Of a stretch of DNA of 33,493 nt, positions 16,540 to 24,136 are shown in pieces (position 1 is the first letter of the stretch; every line of letters begins with the position of its first letter). Source of the stretch: an archaeon (GTDB taxonomy: Archaea; Nanobdellota; Nanobdellia; Woesearchaeales; ARS49); assembly GCA_020051845.1 (NCBI GenBank), contig JAGVQG010000068.1, positions 1-33,493 of the forward strand. Direction: 5' to 3'. The notes beneath the pieces are model-generated. The model searched no databases and was not told where the DNA came from. It saw nothing but the letters and a program-made list of their open reading frames with translations. A program made the translations under genes and the position numbers.

Positions 16540-17139
16540 ATGAGAGACAGTGATGAACGTAGGGAGAAGCGCAAGCGCACCATCATCGGAGTCATCATTG
16601 CCGCCGTCATGATCCTGAGCACTTTTGGCTTTGTCCTCAACTATGCAGGAGACAATGCAGGCCATAGCGAGGAATACAAAGGCATAAAGTTCGAGCAGAG
16701 CGGCAACACTGTCGTTGCCAAGATCAATGGCAAGCTCATGAGTTTCAACTATTTCCCTTCACAACTCGAGTACATCAATGTGAGTTCGAAGACCGCGTCT
16801 TTGCTTAGCTCGACGCCCACTTTCTTCGTCACGAGCGATCCGCAGGACGTGTTCGCGGAGAGCATCGACATGGTCTCGCTTTACCTGACGACGGCGTTGC
16901 CCGAGGTGAAGGATGTATATCCTGTCGCCGCTTTCACGAACTCGACGGGCTTCGTACGCCCCGAGATCAGCTGCCTTAACGCGACGGACAACGTTCCGGT
17001 CGTCCACATATTCAGGTCGAACACTACGAGCATAAGCGGAGAGGGCGGTTGCATCAGCGTGGCTGCCCAAAGCGCCCAGGATGTGCTGCGTATCGGCGAG
17101 AAGTTGACGCTCGTCATTCTCGGTGTCACCGATGGTTGA
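16540..17139 (+). CDS. Membrane-anchored protein, paralogue 1
   Basis: About 199 residues: a charged N-terminus (MRDSDERREKRKR), one transmembrane helix (about 14-37) and an extracytoplasmic domain starting YKGIKFEQ. Two cysteines, in ISCLNA and GGCISV, bracket a short segment and probably form a disulfide. The start at 16540 is set by the TATA box; an ATG at 16522 would precede the predicted transcription start. The next gene encodes the same plan (YNGFEFVQ, VSCEK, GSCIIV), so the two are tandem paralogues, overlapping by 17 bases. I do not recognise the family; it looks like an orphan membrane protein of DPANN type. Confidence 0.78.
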   Translation: MRDSDERREKRKRTIIGVIIAAVMILSTFGFVLNYAGDNAGHSEEYKGIKFEQSGNTVVAKINGKLMSFNYFPSQLEYINVSSKTASLLSSTPTFFVTSDPQDVFAESIDMVSLYLTTALPEVKDVYPVAAFTNSTGFVRPEISCLNATDNVPVVHIFRSNTTSISGEGGCISVAAQSAQDVLRIGEKLTLVILGVTDG

Positions 17140-17815
17140 ACAGATCGACCCGACTATCGCTTCGAAGATCGAACATCATGAGCATCCGGTCAAACGCTAC
17201 GAGCCCGATCCTGATCACGAGCCGAAGACACGGATGTTGATCTGGTTCGTCCTTGCCGTGGCATTGCTGTTCGTCATCGTGATGATGCTCCGCACGGTCT
17301 ACAATCCCGCGCCTCCCGAGAAGAAAGTCATGTACAATGGTTTCGAGTTCGTGCAACTTGTCGACGGGTTCTGGCAGTTCCGCTGGCAGAAGGGCAACGA
17401 GGTCTATAATGTCCCATTGCGTTACAATCCCGCCCAGCTCGACAACGTGACCGTCGTCGGCTCGCTCGACCCGAGATTCGCGACAAGACCTGAAGTCTAC
17501 GTTGCCGTCGATCCTTCCAACGCGAGCGACCAGCAGTATGTCGGTCTTGGAGTGGGCGAGACCGGTCTGAACCTGCTCAAGGCCTTCAACGTGAATCTTG
17601 TCGCTGCCTGCACCCGCAATGAGACCGATGCGTGCACCGTCCGCCCGATAGTCTCTTGTGAAAAAGACAGTGATAAGTCGATAATCGTGATCCGCGAGGG
17701 CGATGGTCCGACGGTGATCCATGAAGGCAGCTGCATCATAGTCCGTGGCGATAAGATGGATCTTCTGCAATCCGTTGACAGGTTGCTTTACAGGTTCTAC
17801 GGCGTGATGGATTAG
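17123..17815 (+). CDS. Membrane-anchored protein, paralogue 2
   Basis: The 230-residue protein has a hydrophilic N-terminus of about 38 residues, one transmembrane helix (MLIWFVLAVALLFVIVMMLR) and an extracytoplasmic domain beginning VMYNGFEFVQL. It shares with paralogue 1 the YxGxxF start of the domain, a middle segment ending in a proposed helix, and a cysteine pair (VSCEK, GSCIIV) near the C-terminus; an additional pair (CTRNETDAC) is unique to this copy. It overlaps paralogue 1 by 17 bases, suggesting coupled translation and perhaps a heterodimer. Function unknown. Confidence 0.8.
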   Translation: MSPMVEQIDPTIASKIEHHEHPVKRYEPDPDHEPKTRMLIWFVLAVALLFVIVMMLRTVYNPAPPEKKVMYNGFEFVQLVDGFWQFRWQKGNEVYNVPLRYNPAQLDNVTVVGSLDPRFATRPEVYVAVDPSNASDQQYVGLGVGETGLNLLKAFNVNLVAACTRNETDACTVRPIVSCEKDSDKSIIVIREGDGPTVIHEGSCIIVRGDKMDLLQSVDRLLYRFYGVMD

Positions 17816-17839
17816 TTTCGGGCGATGTCGCGCAAAGGA

Positions 17840-17846
17840 TTTTATA
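17840..17846 (+). promoter_or_regulatory. TATA box for the DHH-like gene
   Basis: TTTTATA is centred about 26 bases upstream of the ATG at 17870, so the transcript is probably leaderless. Confidence 0.6.
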
Positions 17847-17869
17847 CGTCGAAGACATAGTGCCTATTG

Positions 17870-18805
17870 ATGATGCACGTTATAGTCTGTTCGGACCAGT
17901 TGGACGGCATCGCTGCGGCCGCTATCGTGGCGCGATACCTGCGGCTGCACGGCAAGGATTGGCGCCTTGGAGCGGCCATCGGACGCGCTGACACCGACAT
18001 ACCCGTTAGATTGTCGACCATAAAAAACTCTCTCATCCACATACTTGACATCCAGGCCAACCAGATATCCCATTTCGACGCCACCATGAAGATCCTGCTG
18101 GAGCACAATCGCATAGCGTACTGGTCAAGCGACATGCCTTGCGATGAACAGACGGCGGAGAAGATACGCGGCTCGAGCATGCAGACCGACATCGTGACCA
18201 AGCGCTCGCAGATGTGCACTGCCGAGATGACGCGCCAACGCTTCCTTCCACAGGACCAGACCGCGCAGATCCTCGCCGATGTGGCGCGTGACATCAAGCT
18301 GTGGCAACGTAGCGACGAGAACGCCGTGAAGCTGGCTGATGTCGTCGCCTCCGGCTATGACCGGAAGAACCTGATAGAGATGCTCTCGAAAGGCGTGACC
18401 TGGTCCGACACGCTCGAGACCGTTAGGATGGAATACATGCTCAAGAAAGAGAACGCTCTCTCCGAACTCCTGAAGAATTTCGTGATCAAGGATTATGTCG
18501 GAGTCAAGTTCGGTTTCGCGCTCGCCGCGAATCTGCTTCCTAGCGCGGACGCGTGCCAATTCTTGCTGGACAAGAATGTCGCGGTCGGCGTCGCCGTTGC
18601 CGTATACCGCGACGGCCGCATCGTTTTCCGTCGGAGAAACGGCGTCGACGTGGATCTTGAGATGGTCGCGAAGTTGTTCGAGGGCGGTGGTCGCGAGTAC
18701 GCGAGCGGTGGTCGGCTGCGCGGATTCAACAGCGTCAGCGGTGAATCATTCGAGAAAGTGATGTTCGCAATCGACAGGACGCTCAAGGATTTCTTCCTCG
18801 GATGA
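17870..18805 (+). CDS. DHH/DHHA1-type phosphoesterase-like protein, catalytic motif degenerate
   Basis: About 311 residues with the layout of the DHH superfamily (RecJ, NrnA, GdpP-like): N-terminal SDQLDGIAAAAI (motif I, usually HxDxDG), ILDI near residue 60 (motif II), and a C-terminal DHHA1-like end, GGGREYASGGRL (usually GGGHxxAxG). The defining DHH motif should follow the strand RIAYW near residues 81-85, but the sequence reads SSDMPCDE. The motif I His is Cys and the GGGH His is Arg. Loss of several metal ligands suggests a pseudo-enzyme or a binding protein, or a changed metal site. The start is chosen from the TATA box; a TTG at 17867 is also in frame. Confidence 0.75.
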   Translation: MMHVIVCSDQLDGIAAAAIVARYLRLHGKDWRLGAAIGRADTDIPVRLSTIKNSLIHILDIQANQISHFDATMKILLEHNRIAYWSSDMPCDEQTAEKIRGSSMQTDIVTKRSQMCTAEMTRQRFLPQDQTAQILADVARDIKLWQRSDENAVKLADVVASGYDRKNLIEMLSKGVTWSDTLETVRMEYMLKKENALSELLKNFVIKDYVGVKFGFALAANLLPSADACQFLLDKNVAVGVAVAVYRDGRIVFRRRNGVDVDLEMVAKLFEGGGREYASGGRLRGFNSVSGESFEKVMFAIDRTLKDFFLG

Positions 18806-18819
18806 AAGTATTGCATCAG

Positions 18820-18829
18820 TATTAAATAC
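18820..18829 (+). promoter_or_regulatory. TATA box for the 25-residue basic peptide
   Basis: TATTAAATAC predicts a start near 18851, just upstream of the Shine-Dalgarno sequence GAGGTGAT at 18853-18860. This gives a short leader, unlike the leaderless genes around it. Confidence 0.6.
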
Positions 18830-18865
18830 AACGGACACATATGGACCTCATTGAGGTGATGTTCA

Positions 18866-18943
18866 ATGGCAAAGAAAAGCAAAGTCGTGCGACGCAAGGC
18901 AAAGAAGGCCTCTCGCAGATCTGGCAAGAAGAAGAAGCGATAG
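18866..18943 (+). CDS. 25-residue Lys/Arg-rich peptide
   Basis: This tiny frame encodes 25 residues, 15 of them Lys or Arg, starting MAKKSKVVRRKAKK and ending KKKKR. It has its own TATA box (18820-18829), a strong Shine-Dalgarno sequence (GAGGTGAT, 5 bases before the ATG) and a T-run right after the stop codon, so it looks like an independent highly expressed gene. An alternative frame from ATG 18841 would begin upstream of the predicted transcription start. In size and composition it recalls ribosomal protein eL41 (about 25 residues), but the sequence does not show a clear match. Binding to RNA or DNA is inference from charge. Confidence 0.6.
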   Translation: MAKKSKVVRRKAKKASRRSGKKKKR

Positions 18944-18952
18944 ATTATTATA
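18944..18952 (+). promoter_or_regulatory. TATA box for the site-2 protease
   Basis: ATTATTATA is centred about 26 bases before the ATG at 18975. The T-run terminator of the preceding peptide gene lies between this box and the start. Confidence 0.5.
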
Positions 18953-18955
18953 GTG

Positions 18956-18969
18956 TTTTTTTTATTTTT
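18956..18969 (+). terminator. T-run terminator after the basic peptide gene
   Basis: Eight T residues, an A and five more T residues follow the peptide stop codon by 12 bases. Archaeal RNA polymerase stops at such T-tracts without needing a hairpin. Confidence 0.6.
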
Positions 18970-18974
18970 GATTC

Positions 18975-19520
18975 ATGTTAATAACCGGTTCCGAGATTCT
19001 CAACATATTCATCATGACCGTCGCCGTGGCGTTCATCTTCCGTCGGAGCCTGCGTCTCGACCAGCATTTCAGTATTGCGAAGAGCATGGTCTACGCCGGC
19101 GTCCTCACCGCGCCCGCGATAATACTTCACGAGTTCGGCCACAAATTCGTCGCCATGGGTTTCGGCATGGGAGCCACTTTCGAGATCCCGATTTTCTGGC
19201 TCGGTCTCGGAGTCGTGCTCGCCCTGGTCAACGCCCCATTCATGTTCTTCATCCCCGCGTACATCAACGTCGTGGGACAGGGCACGCCGATTCAATCCGC
19301 GCTCATTTCGATCGCTGGTCCTGCGGTGAATCTGTTGCTCTATCTTGTCGCGCTGCTCATCATCAAATCATCTGGTTCCAAGCTCTCCCACAACACATAT
19401 ATGTTCTGGACTTTCACGAAGAAGATCAACGGATTCCTCTTCCTGTTCAACATGATCCCGATCCCGCCATTCGACGGATTCGGTTTCTTCTCGAACGTGT
19501 TGAAGGTCTTCGGATTCTGA
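18975..19520 (+). CDS. Site-2 protease family metalloprotease (M50-like)
   Basis: An intramembrane zinc metalloprotease of 181 residues and about five hydrophobic segments. The zinc-ligand motif HEFGH is at 52-56 and lies in a membrane helix; the family's third ligand is in FNMIPIPPFDGF, with Asp167. The AGPAVNL motif at 114-120 is also typical. This is the minimal S2P core without PDZ domain. Such enzymes cleave transmembrane anchors to release regulators. No candidate substrate is adjacent, although the two single-pass proteins at 16540-17815 lie nearby. The ATG fits a leaderless start from the TATA box at 18944-18952. Confidence 0.9.
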   Translation: MLITGSEILNIFIMTVAVAFIFRRSLRLDQHFSIAKSMVYAGVLTAPAIILHEFGHKFVAMGFGMGATFEIPIFWLGLGVVLALVNAPFMFFIPAYINVVGQGTPIQSALISIAGPAVNLLLYLVALLIIKSSGSKLSHNTYMFWTFTKKINGFLFLFNMIPIPPFDGFGFFSNVLKVFGF

Positions 19521-19522
19521 CT

Positions 19523-19531
19523 CTTTTTATA
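19523..19531 (+). promoter_or_regulatory. TATA box for the cyclase-like gene
   Basis: CTTTTTATA is centred about 27 bases before the ATG at 19554, implying a leaderless mRNA. Confidence 0.6.
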
Positions 19532-19553
19532 GGAGTGGATACTACGCCATGCA

Positions 19554-20177
19554 ATGGCATACGTTTTCACGATAGGATCGCGGGCGAGCGAGGACAGGCT
19601 TGAGAAACTTATCGAGGAGCGCATCAAGCCCAACGCCGACAAGAAAGCTGTCGACGAGCGCATCTGGGATTTGTTCGGGGAGGAATGGGCCATAATGTTC
19701 ACCGACCTGTCCGGTTTCTCACGACAAGTGGCCGAGTTCGGCATCATCCACTTCCTGCAGACGATACAGGAATCGAAGAAGATGCTGGTTCCTTGCATCG
19801 ACGACCACGACGGCATCCTCCTGAAGATGGAGGGCGACAGCATGCTGGTGATATTCAAGAATCCCCACAAGGCGCTCGATTGCGCCATTGCCATGCAACG
19901 CGCGACAGTGGATTACAACAAGATGCGTCCTGACACCGAGAAAGTCCTTTTGTGCATCGGGCTTGGCAAGGGCAGGATTCTGCGAATCGGCGACAGTGAT
20001 GTCTACGGCGCAGAGGTCAACGCAGCGAGCAAACTCGGCGAGGACACGGCGAAATCAGGGGACATTCTTGTGACGGGTTCTATAATGAAGAGCATCGGAT
20101 CCGCTTTCAAGTTCATGCCTATTGACGCGATCCCTCCGGGAGCGGACAGCGCTTTCAAACTCATCTACAAGGCATAG
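19554..20177 (+). CDS. Class III nucleotidyl cyclase-like protein
   Basis: The 207-residue protein consists of about 45 N-terminal residues and one class III cyclase catalytic domain. Metal-binding aspartates are visible in FTDLSGFS (Asp51) and GDSMLVIF (Asp95). Lys91 and Asp149 occupy the positions that select adenine in adenylyl cyclases, and Asn156 in VNAASK is the transition-state Asn; the usual Arg four residues later is Lys160. There is no transmembrane or sensor domain. Class III cyclases act as dimers that make cAMP or cGMP; they are sparse in archaea, so transfer from bacteria is plausible. Activity is uncertain given the Arg-to-Lys change. Confidence 0.85.
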   Translation: MAYVFTIGSRASEDRLEKLIEERIKPNADKKAVDERIWDLFGEEWAIMFTDLSGFSRQVAEFGIIHFLQTIQESKKMLVPCIDDHDGILLKMEGDSMLVIFKNPHKALDCAIAMQRATVDYNKMRPDTEKVLLCIGLGKGRILRIGDSDVYGAEVNAASKLGEDTAKSGDILVTGSIMKSIGSAFKFMPIDAIPPGADSAFKLIYKA

Positions 20178-20186
20178 TTTTTTAAG
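20178..20186 (+). promoter_or_regulatory. TATA box for SRP RNA
   Basis: TTTTTTAAG is centred about 26 bases upstream of the predicted 5' end of the SRP RNA (GGGCAAG at 20209). It directly abuts the cyclase-like stop codon. Confidence 0.6.
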
Positions 20187-20208
20187 CCTCTTCCCTGTCT
20201 TTATTATT

Positions 20209-20458
20209 GGGCAAGCTAGACCGGCAGGTTAGCCCTCTGCTGTCACCGTGAACGGGCTTTACACGGGGTTGAAGCTGCAGAAAAAGCGCAGGACCCGCCC
20301 ATTGGTCCTTTCGTGTGACTGTGAAGTTCTGTCCTACAGGACTGCTGTGTCAAGAACCGTGTCAGGGCCGGAAGGCAGCAGCACTAATTGTCATTTGTGG
20401 TGCTTGCAGGAGTGCGGAATGGAGGAGCTCGTAAGGAGTCACTAATGTGCATCTTGCC
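20209..20458 (+). ncRNA. ffs: Signal recognition particle 7S RNA
   Basis: The universally conserved helix-8 core is present at 20361-20387, containing GTCAGGGCCGGAAGG and then CAGCAGCAC, the SRP54-binding site. The 5' part has the Alu-domain pattern of archaeal 7S RNA. The ends pair (GGCAAG at 20210-20215 with CTTGCC at 20453-20458), forming helix 1 as in archaeal SRP RNAs. At about 250 bases it is shorter than the roughly 300 of many archaea. Exact ends are inferred from this pairing and from the TATA spacing. Confidence 0.93.
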
Positions 20459-20508
20459 GCTGATTTTGTGGCGCGCTTGCCCACTTCTTGTCATTATCAT
20501 CGATAATC

Positions 20509-20518
20509 TTTATATACC
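20509..20518 (+). promoter_or_regulatory. TATA box for the helical protein gene
   Basis: TTTATATACC predicts a start near 20539, giving a leader of about 12 bases that includes the Shine-Dalgarno-like GGTGA at 20540-20544. Confidence 0.6.
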
Positions 20519-20550
20519 CTCCATCTCGCCTTGCCGTCGGGTGAAGACAT

Positions 20551-21006
20551 ATGATTGAAGAATGTGTAATGGACATTAACGCTCAGGCAACATTCGCGAG
20601 GATGCGGCCTGATGAACGACTGGCTTTGGCAAAGATGACGGCCGATGTTCTTGTTTGCGAGGCAGAAGTGCCTATCAACATTAACAGCATGTCAAAACAA
20701 CTTGGCCGCCATTATCTCTTGAACAACAGGTTGATTGGTGACTTGACCAGTTACCTCGCAGGTGTGGATGCTGACGAGATCCGGGCCGCGATGAAAGTCG
20801 ACGAAGATGCGAAGAAAAGACTCACCACCGCATGTAATGTGATGTATTTGATCGGTGCTGCTCCTGAATACGACCGCCTCGAGAAGAAACTCCTCATCGA
20901 TGCCGTGGCTGAACACTATCATGTGGACAGCACAATCAATGAAGCGTCGATGCTCAAGGCGCTTGAACGAGGCAAGAACGACAAGTATTCATCGGTTCGG
21001 ACCTGA
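20551..21006 (+). CDS. Uncharacterised helical protein (151 aa)
   Basis: A soluble, mostly helical protein with no signal peptide or membrane segment. The C-terminal half (NVMYLIGAAPEYDRLEKKLLIDAVAEHYHV) resembles the helical repeat of TerB-like proteins in pattern, but key acidic residues are not clear, so I leave it unnamed. The ATG is supported by a TATA box with a short leader and GGTGA six bases upstream. The stop is 1 base away from that of the convergent yjbQ gene. Confidence 0.72.
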   Translation: MIEECVMDINAQATFARMRPDERLALAKMTADVLVCEAEVPININSMSKQLGRHYLLNNRLIGDLTSYLAGVDADEIRAAMKVDEDAKKRLTTACNVMYLIGAAPEYDRLEKKLLIDAVAEHYHVDSTINEASMLKALERGKNDKYSSVRT

Positions 21007-21007
21007 A

Positions 21008-21424
21008 TTATTTGTCGCCTACGACCTTCACAAGGACTCTTTTTTGTCTTTGTCCGTCGAATTCGGCGTAGAAGATCTGCTCCCACGGACCTAGGTCAAG
21101 ATCGCCATCTGTCACTGCCATCGTGACCTGGTGTCCCATTAGCGTCCTCCAGAGATGGGCGTATGCGTTGTCTTCTCCTGTCTTGTTGTGCTCGTAATCC
21201 GCTTCTGGCGGCACGAGGTTGCGCAGCATAGCCTCGAAGTCCTCGATGAGCCCGTTCTCATTGTCGTTGACATAGACAGCTGCTGTTATGTGCATCGGGT
21301 TGACGAGAACAAGCCCTTCTTTGACGCCGGATTTGGCCACGATATCGCGCACCCTTTCGGTGATATTGATGAATTCGTGACGGTCTTTGGTGTTGAAGAC
21401 TAGGTATTCTGTGTGTGCTGCCAT
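21008..21424 (-). CDS. yjbQ: YjbQ family protein (UPF0047)
   Basis: The 138-residue protein matches the YjbQ/UPF0047 family, trimeric proteins some of which complement thiamine-phosphate synthase mutants in bacteria. Typical motifs are LVNPMHITAAVYVNDNE, YEHN, and the closing HLWRTLMGHQVTMAV followed by GPWEQIFYAEFDG, with the conserved His residues. I chose the ATG at 21424 because it gives the family length; a longer frame to 21517 lies in leuS. It starts 2 bases downstream of the leuS stop codon and is presumably co-transcribed with it. The physiological role is unproven. Confidence 0.9.
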   Translation of the reverse strand: MAAHTEYLVFNTKDRHEFINITERVRDIVAKSGVKEGLVLVNPMHITAAVYVNDNENGLIEDFEAMLRNLVPPEADYEHNKTGEDNAYAHLWRTLMGHQVTMAVTDGDLDLGPWEQIFYAEFDGQRQKRVLVKVVGDK

Positions 21425-21426
21425 GC

Positions 21427-24105
21427 TCAATTGACCAGTATCGCGCATTTGCCTGGCATCGCGACCTTCGCCTTGGCGTCTGTGCTCTCGCTCGCCTTGA
21501 CGACCTTCACAGCACAATCGAACTCCTTGCCAAGGTCAGAAGCCGCCGCTTCAAGCGCCTTCAGCTCGATCTTCTCGTCAAGCACAACGATCGGTGATTT
21601 CTCGACGAGCTTCGGCACCATCTTGACTATGTCCTGGCCATATCTCTTGAGATCCGTCTTCATGACTTCCTTGATTATGGCGCCGGAGTCGCGTGTCTCT
21701 TTCGCTTTCTCCTTCACAAGCTTGACAAGATCGTACTTCCATTGTGGTGCGACAAAAAGGGTGATTCCCTTTGGAACGGATATTTTCGCGAGTTCCAGGA
21801 CCTTCAAGATGTCAGAACGTGTGCTGTCAGCCAATTCATCGGCGGCTTCCGCGGCGATGTCGATCTTCTTCTCGTCATACTTGGGCCATTCCTGCAACGA
21901 CACGAATGGCTTCTCTCCGAGTATTTCCCAGTTCTCTTCGCAGAAGTGGGGGATTATCGGTGAGAATAGCACACAGGACGCCTTGAGCGCTTCCTTGAAG
22001 ACCTTTGGACTTGTGTGGTCTTTTGATTTCTGCAGGAAGTTGACGTAGTCCATCATGGATATTATGGCGTTGTTGAGCTGGAAGTCCTCGATCTCTTCGC
22101 CGACGGTCTTTATGATGCGGTGCATCTTGCTGACGACAAGCTTGTCCTTGACGCCGTCGACGGATTCATGCTTATCGAACAGCCTTCCGAACTTCAATAT
22201 GAACCTGAATGTGCTCTCCGCACCGGTGTCGCTCCAGTCCAAAGGCGCTTCTGGCGATGCCGCGAAAAGTATGAACATGCGCGCGGTGTCAGGGCCGTAT
22301 TTGTCGTTGATGACACCCGGATCGACGACATTGCCTTTGCTCTTCGACATCGTCTCACCGTTGAGCGTGACCATTCCCTGGCATAGTAATCGTGTGAATG
22401 GCTCGTCGACTTTTGTCAATCCCAGGTCCCGCAACACTTTCGTGAAGAACCTGGCGTAGAGCAGATGCAGGATCGCGTGTTCGATTCCGCCGATGTATTG
22501 GTCGACCGGCATCCAGTATGCCGCCGCTTTCGGGTCGAATGGCGCCTTGTCATATTTCGGGCTGCAATAACGCAGGAAGTACCAAGAGGAATCAAGGAAT
22601 GTGGCCATCGTGTCTGTCTCGCGTCGGGCATTGCCTTTGCATTTTGGGCATTTGGCGTTCAAGAATGCCTTGCTGCGCTCAAGCGGGTTTCCTGTCTGGT
22701 CGAATTTCACATCCTTGGGCAATTTGATCGGCAATTGCTCCTCTGGCACGGGTTGCATGCCGCACTTCTCACAGTACACTATTGGGATCGGAGTTCCCCA
22801 ATATCGTTGGCGTGAGATGAGCCAGTCCCTGAGCCTGTAGTTGACCGTCGTCTTGCCGATCTTCTGTTTCTTCAGGTATTCGTTGATGAGCGGTATTGCT
22901 TCCCTGTTGTTCTTGCCATTGAAAGGCCCGCTCTCGACAAGGACACCATCATCGACATAGGCCTCTTTCATCGTCGCCGCGTCGAGCTTCTTGTCTTTCG
23001 GAGTTATGACCACTTTTAGCGGGATGTCGTATTTCTTCGCGAACTCGTAGTCGCGCTGGTCGTGCGTGGGCACTGCCATTATGGCGCCTGTGCCGTATTC
23101 CATGAGCACAAAGTTCGCGATGTATATCGGCACTTTGTCGCCCGTGAGGGGGTTCACGGCATATCTGCCGGTGGACATGCCTTTCTTCTCTGTCGCTTCT
23201 TCGGAACGCGTGAATTTCTCGTCGACCGTCGTTGTCTTGATGAACTCGAGGACTTTTCTCTCGTCTTTCGTCCCCTTGACGAGTTCCATCACTTTGGGAT
23301 GTTCTGGCGCGAAGACGACGAATGTGACTCCCCATAAAGTATCTGGCCGTGTCGTGAATATCGTGAATTTTTCCTTGCCTTGCTTGCCGTCCTTATCGAC
23401 TATCGGGAAGTCGACGAGTGTTCCTTCGCTGCGGCCGATCCAATTGCGCTGCATCGTGCGCACGCGTTCTGGCCAGTGCTCGAGCTTGTCGATGTCCTTG
23501 AGAAGCTCTTCAGTGTATGCTGTGATCTTGAGGAACCACTGTTCCTTTTCCTTCAACTCGATTGTCGTCTTGCAGCGCCAGCATTTGCCGTCGATGACCT
23601 CTTCGCTGGCAGTGACGGTCATGCATGACGGGCACCAGTTTATCGTGCTTTGGCGCTTGTATGCCAGGCCTTTCTTGAGCATCTGCAGGAATATCCATTG
23701 GTTCCAGTGATAATACTCGGGTTTGTGCGTGCCGACCTGCCTGCTCCAATCATAGCTGAAACCCATCTCGAGCTGCTGCTCATGCATCATTCCGATGCAT
23801 TTGTCGGTCCAGGCTTCGGGATGGCTGTTGTTCTTGATGGCGGCGTTCTCCGCAGGTAGTCCGAATGCGTCGTATCCCATCGGATAGAGGACATTGAATC
23901 CCTTGAGCCGCTTGTACCTGACAAATGCATCGCCGATTGAATAGTTGCGCACATGCCCCATGTGCAGTTTCCCGGAAGGATAGGGGAACATCTCAAGGCA
24001 GTAGTATTTGGGTTTCTTGGGGTCTTCCTTGACCTCGAACGCTTTCTTGTCAGCCCATTTCTTCTGCCATTTGGAGGCTACTTTCTTGAGATCGACTGTT
24101 TCCAT
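21427..24105 (-). CDS. leuS: Leucyl-tRNA synthetase, bacterial type
   Basis: Class Ia synthetase charging tRNA-Leu, 892 residues. The HIGH-type motif is [16 protein letters not shown] near the N-terminus and the KMSKS motif is [13 protein letters not shown]. Between them lie a zinc module (CPSC...CWRC), the CP1 editing domain ([30 protein letters not shown]) and a second Cys set (CEKC, CPKC). The [20 protein letters not shown] block and the overall length fit bacterial LeuRS, not the longer archaeal/eukaryotic form, so the gene was probably acquired from a bacterium. The ATG lies 27 bases after a TATA box inside the 3' end of sfm1, giving an independent leaderless transcript that runs on into yjbQ. 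Confidence 0.96.
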   Translation of the reverse strand: METVDLKKVASKWQKKWADKKAFEVKEDPKKPKYYCLEMFPYPSGKLHMGHVRNYSIGDAFVRYKRLKGFNVLYPMGYDAFGLPAENAAIKNNSHPEAWTDKCIGMMHEQQLEMGFSYDWSRQVGTHKPEYYHWNQWIFLQMLKKGLAYKRQSTINWCPSCMTVTASEEVIDGKCWRCKTTIELKEKEQWFLKITAYTEELLKDIDKLEHWPERVRTMQRNWIGRSEGTLVDFPIVDKDGKQGKEKFTIFTTRPDTLWGVTFVVFAPEHPKVMELVKGTKDERKVLEFIKTTTVDEKFTRSEEATEKKGMSTGRYAVNPLTGDKVPIYIANFVLMEYGTGAIMAVPTHDQRDYEFAKKYDIPLKVVITPKDKKLDAATMKEAYVDDGVLVESGPFNGKNNREAIPLINEYLKKQKIGKTTVNYRLRDWLISRQRYWGTPIPIVYCEKCGMQPVPEEQLPIKLPKDVKFDQTGNPLERSKAFLNAKCPKCKGNARRETDTMATFLDSSWYFLRYCSPKYDKAPFDPKAAAYWMPVDQYIGGIEHAILHLLYARFFTKVLRDLGLTKVDEPFTRLLCQGMVTLNGETMSKSKGNVVDPGVINDKYGPDTARMFILFAASPEAPLDWSDTGAESTFRFILKFGRLFDKHESVDGVKDKLVVSKMHRIIKTVGEEIEDFQLNNAIISMMDYVNFLQKSKDHTSPKVFKEALKASCVLFSPIIPHFCEENWEILGEKPFVSLQEWPKYDEKKIDIAAEAADELADSTRSDILKVLELAKISVPKGITLFVAPQWKYDLVKLVKEKAKETRDSGAIIKEVMKTDLKRYGQDIVKMVPKLVEKSPIVVLDEKIELKALEAAASDLGKEFDCAVKVVKASESTDAKAKVAMPGKCAILVN

Positions 24106-24126
24106 AATGACAGCTGAGAATGGCCT

Positions 24127-24136
24127 GTTTTAAAAA
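24127..24136 (-). promoter_or_regulatory. TATA box for leuS
   Basis: On the minus strand this reads TTTTTAAAAC, centred about 27 bases upstream of the leuS ATG. It contains the TAA stop codon of the upstream methyltransferase gene. Confidence 0.6.

Noticed and set aside
18841-18978. Alternative 45-codon frame over the basic peptide gene
   Set aside because: Its ATG lies upstream of the predicted transcription start (about 18851), while the Shine-Dalgarno points to the ATG at 18866.
18953-19603. 216-residue frame overlapping the site-2 protease gene
   Set aside because: Arg/His-rich sequence without family features; the overlapping frame has HEFGH and a promoter-supported start.
20248-20445. 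65-residue frame inside the SRP RNA
   Set aside because: It covers the conserved SRP helix-8 core; the RNA explains the sequence.
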